A stretch of DNA of 48,629 nucleotides, from NCBI GenBank assembly GCA_963620035.1, contig CAVEXN010000015.1, positions 1 through 48,629 on the forward strand, in the 5' to 3' direction. This DNA is from F23-D06 sp963620035 (GTDB taxonomy: Bacteria > Bacteroidota > Bacteroidia > Bacteroidales > WCHB1-69). The stretch's first letter is position 1. Each line of letters opens with the position of its first letter. The notes under the pieces were generated by a model, which saw only the letters and a program-made list of their open reading frames with translations, had not been told where the DNA came from and searched no databases. A program made the translations under genes and the position numbers. Positions 29,601 through 36,676 of this stretch are shown piece after piece.

Positions 29601-32164
29601 CCGTGATTGTGACCTTGTATGTACAGCCCAATCCTACCTCTTCAGACATGCGTTATGTATGTGAGAACGACCTCCCGCTGCAGTACGGCGGCCAGTCGAT
29701 CTCAGAAGCCGGCCGGTATGAAGTCGTATTCCGCCGTGCGGATGCCTGCGACAGCATCGTCACGCTTCAGGTTGTGGTTTATCCTACATACAATGCCACG
29801 GAGAACCTTGTCCTGTGCCAGAGCGAGCTGCCTTATACTTGGCGCGACACCACCTTTATGGAGGGCACCAACAGCGGCAACTATGTGTTCCGCCGCACCA
29901 GCGTCAACGGCTGCGACAGCATCACCACGCTGGACTTGACGGTAAACAGCATTTACAGCATAGTGGAGACCGTTGAGGTTTGCGAGGGCGAGCCTTTTGC
30001 ATGGCAGGGTCATGCCAACGTCACCATCCCGACCGCTGTGGGCACTTACACGCTTTACGACAGACTGTCCACGGTGAACGGTTGCGACAGCGTTCACGTG
30101 CTGAATTTCACCGTTAACCGTGCATACCATTTCGAGGATACCGCCTCCGCGCGCGAAGACAGGCCGTTCGTATGGCAGGGACATGCCGGCGTGACCGTCC
30201 CGACCGTTGCCGGCACCCACGTCCTCTATGACAGGCTGCAGACCGCAGAGGGTTGCGACAGCGTCTATAAACTCACCCTCACCATTTTCAAGACGTTCTA
30301 TCACGAGAGCAGCGTTGTCACCTGCGAGAACGAGCTTTACGTTTGGCAAGGCCATAGCCGCATACAGATCCCGACAGCCCCGGGCACCTACGCCCTTTAC
30401 GACAGCCTGCTCACAAGCGACGGTATGGACAGCGTCTATAAACTCACGCTGACGGTCAATCCCGTTTACTATACTGAAACATCGGCTGCGGTCTGCGACA
30501 ATGAACAGTACGTTTGGGAAGGTCATGGCAATGTGCGGATACCGGCGCTTCCGGGCAATTACACCCTTTACGACAGTCTGACCACCGTCAGCGGCTGCGA
30601 CAGCGTCTTCTGTCTGAAGTTTACCGTGTCGCCGGCTTACCTTACAGGCGAGAATGTAACTGTCTGTGCCAGCGAAACGCCCTATCTGTGGCGTGGCAAA
30701 TCTCTGGTAGCCACAGGCGTCTATTACGACAGCTTGACCACCGCCAGCGGCTGCGACAGCGTCTATGTGCTCCGTCTCACCGTCAACCCGTCCAACACCT
30801 ACCGCAGCAGAGACATCGAACTTTGTGAGGGTGAAACGGCCACCTGGCGCGGCCGCACGCTCACTGAAAGCGGCATCTATACCGACACGGTGAGCAATAA
30901 CTACGGTTGTTTTGATTACTACACTGTGAATGTGTTGGTACATCCCTCTTATCACATCGCAATGGCCGACACGGTGTGCAGCAGTGTACTGCCTTACGTA
31001 TGGCATAACTACACGATAAACGAAAGCGGAACACGCACGGTGAACATGCAGACGGCAGACGGCTGCGACAGCATCCTCACCTTCACGCTTACGGTGCTGC
31101 CGTCGTACAGTTACACCGAAAACATCACCGTCTGCGCTACTGAAACGCCTGTCGTATGGCACGGCAGAAGTCTCTCTGATTCGGGCACCTACTATGACAG
31201 CCTGACTACGGTGAACGGCTGCGACAGCGTCTATCGTCTCAACCTTGTGGTCAATCCGTCCGTCTCGCAGGCAGACACCGCCGTGGTGTGTGACAGCCAG
31301 TTGCCTTATTTGTGGCGCGGCCGCCAGCTGACGGCAACGGGCATCTATACCGACACGGTGCCCAACAGTTATGGCTGCCAAGACCGCTACATGCTGAACC
31401 TTACGGTGAACCGGGGTGTAGTGACCTCCATCATGGATACCATTTGCCAAGGCGACCGTTACCAGCAGAACGGCTTCGATACGCTGCCTGCACAATACGG
31501 CATGGTCTATATGCAGCAACGGCTGCAGACTACCCAGGGCTGCGACAGTACCGTGAACCTCATCCTTACAGTACACAGAAGTTACGTGATACCTACGGTG
31601 GCAGCCACTTGCGACAATGTGCCTTACGAATGGCGCGGCGGGCAATATGAACTGGCCGGTACCTACTATGACACGCTGCAGGCTTCCACGGGCTGCGACA
31701 GCATACTTGTGCTTATGCTGACACTCAATCCCACCTACGAGGTGTTGGTCGAGGATTCCGCAATGCGCGAACATGCCTATACCAACTACGGCCTTGACTT
31801 CACGCCGATGGAAGAGGGCGACTTCGTGTACTCCATCCAGTACTACACTGCCGAGGGCTGCGACAGCATCGTCAAACTCACCCTCCACGTGGCCTACAAC
31901 TACGGCATTGACGACCCGGACGAGACGATGCAGTTCACCATCTACCCGAACCCGGCTACGACAAACATACTTATCGAAGGCATGTTCATGGAAGAGGTCT
32001 TCCTCTACAATATGAATGGCAAATTGGTGGCAGCCAAGCGCGCCGACAGCGACACGAACACCGGACTCTATGTCGGCAACCTGCCTACAGGCTACTATAT
32101 GCTGCGCATCAGGCTTACAGACGGCAGAACCATCGACAAGAAAGTCATGGTACGTGTCCGATAG
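20630..32164 (+). CDS. Giant repetitive T9SS surface protein (3844 residues)
   Basis: The signal peptide (MKKFTLFALCLLFAAATAQAQ) is followed by a PCMD-like N-terminal domain (to about 345). Next come 13 Ig-like modules of ~80-90 residues (about 345-1424), each with a proline-rich join such as IPTAPTV and a CG-x-G-like Cys motif. From about 1424 a different ~45-57-residue module takes over (C...Y.W....Y..SG.Y...L....GCDS.V.L.L.V). I count about 39 copies to about 3757, interrupted at about 1574-1827 by three more Ig-like modules. Most copies have one Cys near the start and one in GCDS, probably a disulfide. The end (FTIYPNPATTNILIEG ... LPTGYYMLRI ... DKKVMVRVR) is a type A T9SS sorting domain. 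It is likely a long stalk or adhesin displayed on the surface, with the PCMD-like head as ligand-binding part; no enzyme motif is seen. Confidence 0.85.
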   Translation: MKKFTLFALCLLFAAATAQAQGVYQFPNADFENWDSYDSGDAVPSQWHTFNTMQCDLMWGIGCSTAKTNHSNRITRDGGGYALQMYAKSVLGVIANGAMTTGRTRVKSTDAGNSENYNFDPSGYRWTFNGRPDSISFYARSSGGISGNALFKVFIHDGNTFYDKANGDLQGTCYGQMIIAFHPTSSWGRFVKAVNWSNTTATPQLILGSFSTNEAAGEGSSSDKLDVDALRCIYDKGLASLTIGGVSQSAMLATFNNAEFATHSGLTGSGTNSGTASANCTQLVCYSSDSDFPQVSATKRSSLATSITVSQATISNPKATITVTHNDGSTFVYTINFTNAHQQPATPVIATAGNVHACCATDALTLSVSNAGNNAIQWYRFGEVLPGDTSSSLNVSYESQTAASQTYEYTCTLNNSGCTAASQVYAVTVDYVTPLSSATVAPASICGSGTVTFAATTTANQVVVWKINGIVADSVLVSAGSPRTFTRTFTENDNAGTYTYECYSKNAANSNCHSSVRNVSVTLNAIPTAPTVYSASRCGAGEITIWVSTLDMGDSDKFRWYDSPSGGTPLATVDNYGTRFTTTISQTTHFYVERYNMATGCVSARTEVEARVITSVPMPTATETSVTLCGPDASVELEATPASQTYILWYETAEGEDVAYQGSVMPVWGSEEPSVRTFYAAGHLEGCASERLAFTVTTNAVPGIPEVINDERCGAGEVTLQASGDGTPYWYATQATDEPIATGTTFTTTISQTQAFYVAARSEAGCFGGRSEVYGFVQELPESPLTTDHSYCGTQTVTLEASSNYTLLWFSDEEGTQALNNTEQTVSATTTFYAFAVSPQTSCRSAAAPLTVTIHPVPGVPATAAQVCLDGGRVTLTAEPGTNATGCHWYLPTQDAPVQGTTYTTRTEGNYSVSSYNEHCESAPVQVSVNATPDAPVAAGVERCGAGEVTLNITNQADAASYLWYAQAEGGEPLHTGSAYTIENLPTTTIHYVSALVNGCESPRTAVTATVNPLPAAPTVTGATDVCYGHGTMFTATLSNPSATHCQWFGSPNMITNTYNVESLEEDLVVTVTAVDNLTNCESETVTVNVTVHPIPDAPVVYHDTVCAGSQVVLRAQPQEPELTVRWYANRSATTVLAEGNELRPENLNEGTTTFFASDYNVATGCESGRVPVYAVVKMMPTLPVVANLSYCGTSDAELSIADASNNAHRWYADALGSTLIAEGNSCTVRNVSATTVFYVAANHSGCETGLVPVTVTINDIPATPAAQDDTLCTPGQARLTAYPAQGTVCRWYDIDMLNVGNGSSFTTESLEEGTFIYYVTSYNGETGCESQPATVNVLVAAPLSAPFTMADSICGPGTLYLGARPDRDNVECRWYLNDHLVHTGDRLTIEDATSTATYYVCQHDIQSGCESRKVAVTAKIFPVYNTSFSEIVCDRYTWDDDTYIESGNYTKFFYTTSGCDSTVTLHLTVDSSKTTEFDAVACDEYTWQNDTYTETGDYTKILQTVSGCDSTVTLHLTVNRSTASQETMTLCSDELPLTFHSLTVTEAGSYEVHILNKKGCDSLIHLTVTVHPQPESPVVSDVAKCGAGQNFTLRASVGQNGTVCRWYSTAESMQSVAEGASLELRNVQRDTVVYVSSYNAVTGCESGRVPVRAIVNAIPALPVVDNLEKCGGGTFAFEVAPSTETNITFRWYPSPNAAVAIAGAGSTYAPVVSQTTSYYVESYNAETQCKSDRREVVAMVRDIPATPSFDTYDFCGEGSLVLNRPEAGNYRWYAAANATEPLAGIEQNAIDLVSESVTYYLSTYIDYQSIVCESTQRGALQINVYPVYQPRTLYDTVCQGVAYSNYGHSNLYEQDGNYTVTLNRISSHGCDSLVTLQLCVNPAKATRFAETVCNEYEWNGQTYYETGIYQQTLRTANGCDSTVTLHLTVNNSKRNEFDAVACDEYTWQDDTYTQSGDYTKTLQTVNGCDSTVTLHLIINKSKTFEFDAVACDEYTWNNDIYNESGDYQQTLRTVNGCDSVVTMHLIINKSKTFEFDVVACDQYTWQNDTYTQSGDYTKTLQTVNGCDSTVTLHLIINKSKTFEFDAVACDEYTWNNDIYNESGDYQQTLRTVNGCDSVVTMHLIINKSKTFEFDAVACDQYIWQNDTYTQSGDYTKTMRTVSGCDSVVTMHLVINHPVTEQLQATICLGETFRQNGFDVTPTSAGTFEYRRQLMSAVTGCDSIAVLTMTVNPSYNENVSLTICTGALPYTWRDTLFAANTMSGTYTFKRQTVNGCDSIVRLSLAISHEYRETIVAHICSGMVYAANGFHESATGIYQQRLTAVNGCDSVVELNLTVHEPVVTTLSGTVCQGERYTLNGFDIQTEEAGTEQHQLRLSTRYGCDSIVTLNLTVNPTYSIEEKAETCADEPYVWQGHANVNIPTAVGTYTLYDRLATENGCDSIYRLTLTVHPNYSFAETAETCANVSYVWQGHANVSIPTEAGVHTLYDRLATENGCDSIYRLTLTVNEVKTTDLTEAVCQGERYTQNGFDIQTAEAGTTRHERNLRTADGCDSTVTLTLTVNPIYSFEETAETCDNEPYVWQGHANVSIPTVAGVHTLYDRQSTENGCDSIYRLTLTIHPTYSIAEEAEACDNEPYVWQGHANVSIPTEAGVHTLYDRQSTENGCDSIYRLTLTIHPTYSIAEEAEACDNEPYVWQGHANVSIPTEAGVHTLYDRQSTENGCDSIYRLTLTIHPTYSIEEESETCENVPFVWRGHSNVAIPAEVGSYTLYDRLTTENGCDSIHTLNLTVKSVKHKDVYAEICFGDIYTFNGMVYDETGDYSATFTSSAMCDSVVTLHLTVNPVYHIDTAIYICQGALPYAFDTDHVFTQAGNYTVALTSESGCDSVYSIELFVTPYARLAERATVCSDELPYLFKGQSYTQSGVYEITEIQDNGCNVITTLTLTVNPSYKHYDTLTVCQNKMPYLYDANRLLTHAGNDTIHYRTVKGCDSTVIVTLYVQPNPTSSDMRYVCENDLPLQYGGQSISEAGRYEVVFRRADACDSIVTLQVVVYPTYNATENLVLCQSELPYTWRDTTFMEGTNSGNYVFRRTSVNGCDSITTLDLTVNSIYSIVETVEVCEGEPFAWQGHANVTIPTAVGTYTLYDRLSTVNGCDSVHVLNFTVNRAYHFEDTASAREDRPFVWQGHAGVTVPTVAGTHVLYDRLQTAEGCDSVYKLTLTIFKTFYHESSVVTCENELYVWQGHSRIQIPTAPGTYALYDSLLTSDGMDSVYKLTLTVNPVYYTETSAAVCDNEQYVWEGHGNVRIPALPGNYTLYDSLTTVSGCDSVFCLKFTVSPAYLTGENVTVCASETPYLWRGKSLVATGVYYDSLTTASGCDSVYVLRLTVNPSNTYRSRDIELCEGETATWRGRTLTESGIYTDTVSNNYGCFDYYTVNVLVHPSYHIAMADTVCSSVLPYVWHNYTINESGTRTVNMQTADGCDSILTFTLTVLPSYSYTENITVCATETPVVWHGRSLSDSGTYYDSLTTVNGCDSVYRLNLVVNPSVSQADTAVVCDSQLPYLWRGRQLTATGIYTDTVPNSYGCQDRYMLNLTVNRGVVTSIMDTICQGDRYQQNGFDTLPAQYGMVYMQQRLQTTQGCDSTVNLILTVHRSYVIPTVAATCDNVPYEWRGGQYELAGTYYDTLQASTGCDSILVLMLTLNPTYEVLVEDSAMREHAYTNYGLDFTPMEEGDFVYSIQYYTAEGCDSIVKLTLHVAYNYGIDDPDETMQFTIYPNPATTNILIEGMFMEEVFLYNMNGKLVAAKRADSDTNTGLYVGNLPTGYYMLRIRLTDGRTIDKKVMVRVR
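26429..27164 (+). repeat. In-gene tandem array, 147-bp modules with a 294-bp higher-order period
   Basis: About five adjacent GCDS modules (49 residues each) alternate between two subtypes. The stretch around 26597 recurs at 26891, exactly 294 bp later, with almost no differences. The near-identity at synonymous sites indicates recent duplication or gene conversion inside the giant gene. Confidence 0.85.
28327..28842 (+). repeat. In-gene tandem array, three 171-bp modules
   Basis: Three 57-residue modules (YVWQGHANVSIPT ... TENGCDSIYRLTLTIHP) follow each other. The motif ATGCCAACGT starts at 28380, 28551 and 28722, a strict 171-bp step. The second and third copies look identical, and the first differs at few sites. 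More diverged relatives flank them (27.8-28.15 kb and 28.85-29.0 kb). Confidence 0.85.
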
Positions 32165-32224
32165 CCACATCGCAATGCAATGTGCTTGATGCATGAATGA
32201 AAATAACTGATTGATAAATAATTA

Positions 32225-32257
32225 AGGTTTGATGCTGTAGGCATCGAACCTTTTTTT
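32225..32257 (+). terminator. Rho-independent terminator after the giant gene
   Basis: Stem AGGTTTGATGC (32225-32235), loop TGTAG, and its complement at 32241-32251 with one G-T pair, running directly into seven T residues (32251-32257). It lies 60 nt past the stop codon. Confidence 0.8.
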
Positions 32258-32258
32258 G

Positions 32259-32266
32259 TACCTTTG
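32259..32266 (+). promoter_or_regulatory. -7 box for the activase fusion gene
   Basis: TACCTTTG starts one nucleotide after the T-run of the terminator and 35 nt before the ATG at 32294. It overlaps an in-frame TTG at 32264, which argues against that TTG as the start codon. Confidence 0.6.
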
Positions 32267-32293
32267 CCGGCTTTTTTGAAAATACGAAACTTG

Positions 32294-35200
32294 ATGAATG
32301 AGATGATCAACGTTGGAATAGACATAGGTTCCACGACAGTGAAAATAGTAGTTCTGGACAGTCACAAAAACGTATTATATACCGACTACCGACGCCACAA
32401 CATGAACATCCGCGAAACGGTGCAGCAGGCAGTCTCGCCGATGGCGGAGCGTTGCAAGGGCAGCCGTCTCAAGGTCGCCGTCACCGGCTCCGTCGGTATG
32501 GGTTATGCCGAATGTTGGGGGATGCCTTTTGTGCAGGAAGTGATTGCGGCCGCCTCGTTGGTGAAAAGCCGCTTCCCTGAAACCAAGACATTCATTGACA
32601 TCGGCGGCGAGGACAGCAAGATGATCTTCTTTGAGCAGGGCAGAGTGCCCGACATCCGCATGAACGGCAACTGCGCCGGCGGTACTGGCGCCTTTATCGA
32701 CCAGACGGCCAGCCTTCTCAACATCGAGCCGTCAGAACTCAACACCTTGGCGGAGCATGCCGAGACGGTCTATCCGATAGCCTCGCGCTGCGGCGTATTC
32801 TCCAAAACAGACATCCAGAACCTGTTGGCACGTCATGTCAGCAAAGAGAACGTGGCCTTGTCGGTATTCCATGCCGTTTCGCTCCAGGTCATCGGCACCC
32901 TTTCAAGAGGTCTCGACGTGAAGCCGCCCGTCTTCTTCTGCGGCGGTCCGTTCGCTTTCCTGCCGATGCTCAAGAAGGTGTTTCTCGAAAATCTCCACCT
33001 TACCGGGGAGGACTGCATAGCGGTGCCTGATGCCAAGGTGGTGCCGGCGTATGGTGCGGCTCTGATGGCCGAAACGGCCTGCAAACAGGATCTCTCTCTT
33101 GAAGATCTTATATACAAGATTGAAAACCTGACCATTGACCGCAACACAGCGCTCAAGAACAACAGCCTGCCGCCGCTCTTCAAAGACCGGCAGGACTTTG
33201 AGGACTGGAAGCGGCAGAAGCAGAACTTCTTTGTGCCGCGCGTGACATGGGAGCAACTCAACGACAATACCGTTTTTTTAGGGGTGGACTCCGGCTCCAC
33301 CACCACGAAGTTGGTAGTGCTGGACCGCGAGGGGCGTATGCTCTACCGCGACTACCGCAATAACCAGGGCGACAGTTTCGGCACATTCCTCAATGTGCTC
33401 AAAGGCTTCAAGGATGCCTGCGACGAACATGGGTTCAAGCCTGCCATCGCCGGCAGTGCCGTCACGGGCTATGGCGAGAACCTCCTCAAGACGGCCTTCG
33501 GACTGCATTACGGCGTGGTGGAGACGATGGCGCACTATATGGGCGCCCGAAGCGTCTCGCCCGACGTCTCTTTCATCCTTGACATCGGCGGTCAGGACAT
33601 GAAAGCCATATTTGTGGAGAACAAGGCCATACGCCGCCTCGAGATTAACGAGGCCTGCTCCTCCGGTTGCGGCTCTTTCATCGAAACCTTTGCCCGCATG
33701 ATGGGCTATACTGTGTCGGAGTTCGCACAGATCGCCTGCAATGCCCGGCATCCCTACGACCTCGGCACGCGATGCACCGTCTTCATGAACTCCAAAGTGA
33801 AACAAGCCATGCGCGAGGGCGCACACCCCGAGGACATCTCTGCCGGCTTTGCCTATTCGGTCATCAAGAACTGCCTCTTCAAGGTGCTGAAACTACGCCA
33901 GACCAAAGAACTGGGCGACCATATTGTGGTGCAGGGCGGCACTTTCAAGAACTTGGCCGTGGTGAGGGTCCTGGAACTGCTCACCGAACGGGAAGTCCGC
34001 TTCTCTGACATCCCCGAACTGATGGGTGCCTACGGCTGCGCACTCTTTGCCAAGGAAAACCTTGCCGAGCATGTGCTCACGCTCGATGACCTGCTCTCGA
34101 TACAGCAGTTTGAAACGGAACCGCAGGTATGTCAGGGCTGCCCCAACCACTGCACCGTGCTCTGCTACAAGTTTTCGAACGGCCGCAGTTACTATTCCGG
34201 CAACAACTGCGAGAAGGTGTTCACCAACGAGACGGAGGTCACCGTCAAGGGGCGCAACCAGCACCACGAGCGCCTCAAACTGCTCTTCGGAAGACCTGCC
34301 GTGCCCGCAGAGCAGGCCAAGTTGCGCATCGGCATCCCGCGCACACTCGGCATGTTCGAGCTATATCCGTTCTGGCACGCCCTCTTTACCGGGTGCGGCT
34401 TCGCAACTGTGCTCTCGGGACCGTCAACCAACAAGCAATACGAACAAGGCCTCCACACGGTGATGTCCGAGAATATTTGTTTCCCCGCCAAACTGATGCA
34501 CGGCCACGTTTTCGACTTGGCAAAGCGCGGCGTTGACCGCATCTTTTATCCGTTCATCGTGATGGAGCATCAGGCAGATGGCAAGGTGCGCAACAGTTAC
34601 AACTGTCCCATCGTCGCAGGCTACTCCGACGTGATGAAGAACGCCATCGACACACAGGCGCGCTTCGACATTCCCTTTGATGCCCCGATCGTCTCCATGA
34701 ACAACGAATCGTTTATGCGTCAGGGTTGCCGCGACTATCTCAAAAGTCTTGGCGTTGACCGGCGGACTGCCGACAAGGCGATAGACGCTGCCATAAAAGC
34801 GCAGCAGGACTATATGGACACCCAGCACCGACGGGCTGCGGAGATTGTGAAACAGGCCGGGGCAGACGGCAGGATGACCGTAGTGCTGGCCGGAAGGCCG
34901 TACCACTCCGACCCGCTGGTACAGCACAAGATTTCGGACGTGCTCGCCGACATGGGCATAGATGTGGTCACAGAGATGGTGGCCGGCGACAAAGAGGCCG
35001 AAGTCTATCGTGAACTTGACTCCGTGACGCAGTGGACCTATCCGAACCGTATCTTCAAGGCCGCGCACTATGTGGCCAACAGCCGCGGCAATGTCCACTT
35101 TATGATGATCACCTCCTTTGGATGCGGCCCCGACGCCTTCATCATCGACGAAGTACACGACATCCTCGGGCGCAAAGGCAAGAGTTTGACCTTGCTGAAA

Positions 35201-36526
35201 GTTGATGACGTGAACAACATCGGCTCCTTGCGCCTTAGGGTGCGATCCATGGTGGAGAGCCTGCAGTTCAGCCGGCAGGAGAAAGTGAACCTGCCGTTCG
35301 TGACCACGCCGCTGTTTCAGGCCGAGGACCGCCGGCGTACCATACTCGCACCCTATTTTGCGGGCGGTTATTCGGAATTCATCCCCACCATCTTCAAGAT
35401 GGCAGGCTACAATCTCGTGACTTTGCCGCTGGGCGACCGCGAGTGTGTGGAACTGGGGCTGCAATACGCCAACAACGAAGTCTGCTATCCCGCCACCATC
35501 GTAGTAGGCAGTCTCCTCAAGGCGTTGCGCAGCGGCGACTACAACTTGGACGACACCGCCGTCATCATCACCCAGACAGGCGGCCAGTGCAGGGCCACCA
35601 ACTACATCATGCTGATCAAGAAAGCCTTGGTGGCAGCGGGGTTTGGCAACGTGCCCGTGCTGTCGCTGGCATTGGGCAACACCCTGGCCAACGAGCAGCC
35701 CGGTTTCGTGCTTGACTCCAAGAGTCTGGCATTGCCCACGCTCAACGCCTTGTTGTATGCCGACTGCCTGTCACGCATCTATTACGCCTCGAGGCCGCGC
35801 GAGAAACAGCCCGGATTGGCCAAACAGTTGCATGCCAAATATATGGAACTGTGTTTCCCCTTGTTAGAGTCGCGCAACTATAAAGGAATGAAGAAACTCT
35901 TGGGCGAAGCGGTTCGCGAGTTCACGGGCAGCATCCATGCGGACAGGAAACTGCCGCAGGTTGGGGTAGTGGGCGAGATCTACATCAAATACAACGCCTT
36001 CGGGCACCTCAACGTGCTCGACTGGTTGGCCGACCAAGGCGTAGAGGTGATTGCGCCCTCCATTTACAACTTCTTCATGAACAGTTTTGTCAACAAGCAC
36101 ATCAACAAGAAATCCCACATCAAGCCCGTCAAGTACCCGCTGTTTTTCACCGACATGGTCTATAAAGTCATAGCCAAGTATGCCAAGACGTACGATTCCA
36201 TTTGCGCACCGTTCCCGCATTACCGGCCGTTTGCCGACATGTTCCACGATGCGGAGTTGGCGTCACGCATCATCAGCATGGCGGCCAACTTTGGCGAGGG
36301 GTGGCTCATACCGGCGGAAATGTCGGCGTTGGCGGAGAGCGGCGTACACAACATTGTCAGCTTGCAGCCTTTCGCATGCATCTCCAACCACATTATCTCC
36401 AAAGGCATCGAAAAGAGAATCAAGACCTTTTATCCCGACCTCAACATCCTCAACATCGACTTTGACGGCGGCACCAGTGCAGCCAATGTCTTCAACCGCC
36501 TTCACTTCTTGATAGAGAACAACTGA
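32294..36526 (+). CDS. 2-hydroxyacyl-CoA dehydratase activase fusion (two HgdC-like domains plus DUF2229/HgdB-like)
   Basis: The start is set at ATG 32294 (MNEMINVGIDIGSTT), giving 1410 residues. Two BcrAD/BadFG-type ATPase domains lie in tandem: one from VGIDIGSTTVKIVVLD to about 280, the other from FLGVDSGSTTTKLVVLD (about 330) to about 615. Each keeps two conserved cysteines expected for an intersubunit 4Fe-4S cluster (NCAGGTGAF/RCGVF and ACSSGCGSF/RCTVF). A Cys-rich link (CQGCPNHCTVLCY ... NNC) precedes a DUF2229 region (RIGIPRTLGMFELYPFW), and the last third resembles the HgdB-like component. Activases use ATP to drive a low-potential electron into a 2-hydroxyacyl-CoA dehydratase. Such fused proteins are common in anaerobic Bacteroidetes but their real partner is unclear; no separate dehydratase gene is nearby. 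Confidence 0.88.
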   Translation: MNEMINVGIDIGSTTVKIVVLDSHKNVLYTDYRRHNMNIRETVQQAVSPMAERCKGSRLKVAVTGSVGMGYAECWGMPFVQEVIAAASLVKSRFPETKTFIDIGGEDSKMIFFEQGRVPDIRMNGNCAGGTGAFIDQTASLLNIEPSELNTLAEHAETVYPIASRCGVFSKTDIQNLLARHVSKENVALSVFHAVSLQVIGTLSRGLDVKPPVFFCGGPFAFLPMLKKVFLENLHLTGEDCIAVPDAKVVPAYGAALMAETACKQDLSLEDLIYKIENLTIDRNTALKNNSLPPLFKDRQDFEDWKRQKQNFFVPRVTWEQLNDNTVFLGVDSGSTTTKLVVLDREGRMLYRDYRNNQGDSFGTFLNVLKGFKDACDEHGFKPAIAGSAVTGYGENLLKTAFGLHYGVVETMAHYMGARSVSPDVSFILDIGGQDMKAIFVENKAIRRLEINEACSSGCGSFIETFARMMGYTVSEFAQIACNARHPYDLGTRCTVFMNSKVKQAMREGAHPEDISAGFAYSVIKNCLFKVLKLRQTKELGDHIVVQGGTFKNLAVVRVLELLTEREVRFSDIPELMGAYGCALFAKENLAEHVLTLDDLLSIQQFETEPQVCQGCPNHCTVLCYKFSNGRSYYSGNNCEKVFTNETEVTVKGRNQHHERLKLLFGRPAVPAEQAKLRIGIPRTLGMFELYPFWHALFTGCGFATVLSGPSTNKQYEQGLHTVMSENICFPAKLMHGHVFDLAKRGVDRIFYPFIVMEHQADGKVRNSYNCPIVAGYSDVMKNAIDTQARFDIPFDAPIVSMNNESFMRQGCRDYLKSLGVDRRTADKAIDAAIKAQQDYMDTQHRRAAEIVKQAGADGRMTVVLAGRPYHSDPLVQHKISDVLADMGIDVVTEMVAGDKEAEVYRELDSVTQWTYPNRIFKAAHYVANSRGNVHFMMITSFGCGPDAFIIDEVHDILGRKGKSLTLLKVDDVNNIGSLRLRVRSMVESLQFSRQEKVNLPFVTTPLFQAEDRRRTILAPYFAGGYSEFIPTIFKMAGYNLVTLPLGDRECVELGLQYANNEVCYPATIVVGSLLKALRSGDYNLDDTAVIITQTGGQCRATNYIMLIKKALVAAGFGNVPVLSLALGNTLANEQPGFVLDSKSLALPTLNALLYADCLSRIYYASRPREKQPGLAKQLHAKYMELCFPLLESRNYKGMKKLLGEAVREFTGSIHADRKLPQVGVVGEIYIKYNAFGHLNVLDWLADQGVEVIAPSIYNFFMNSFVNKHINKKSHIKPVKYPLFFTDMVYKVIAKYAKTYDSICAPFPHYRPFADMFHDAELASRIISMAANFGEGWLIPAEMSALAESGVHNIVSLQPFACISNHIISKGIEKRIKTFYPDLNILNIDFDGGTSAANVFNRLHFLIENN

Positions 36527-36676
36527 AAAACGGGGGGGGACGGGATGTGAAACTTTTTAGTCCAACGCACAAATCCTCGTGCCGTCCAATTGCCAGTCAT
36601 CACAACTATGCCGGTTTGCGGGGCAGCCGCAATGCCGGTAAAGAGTAAGAAACTGCAGGACAACTATGACGGTCTG

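Noticed and set aside
29702..32194. 830-codon open frame on the minus strand
   Set aside because: It lies fully inside the giant gene. Repeated GC-rich modules with biased codons keep the opposite frame open. The translation has no signal, start context or recognisable fold, and repeats in step with the modules.
32264..32293. TTG 32264 as start of the activase fusion
   Set aside because: It overlaps the -7 box. The ATG at 32294 directly precedes the conserved VGIDIGSTT.
36527..36676. Possible terminator between the convergent activase and rfbB genes
   Set aside because: Only a 6-bp stem (TTGCGG/CCGCAA near 36615) without a T-run; too weak to report as a feature.
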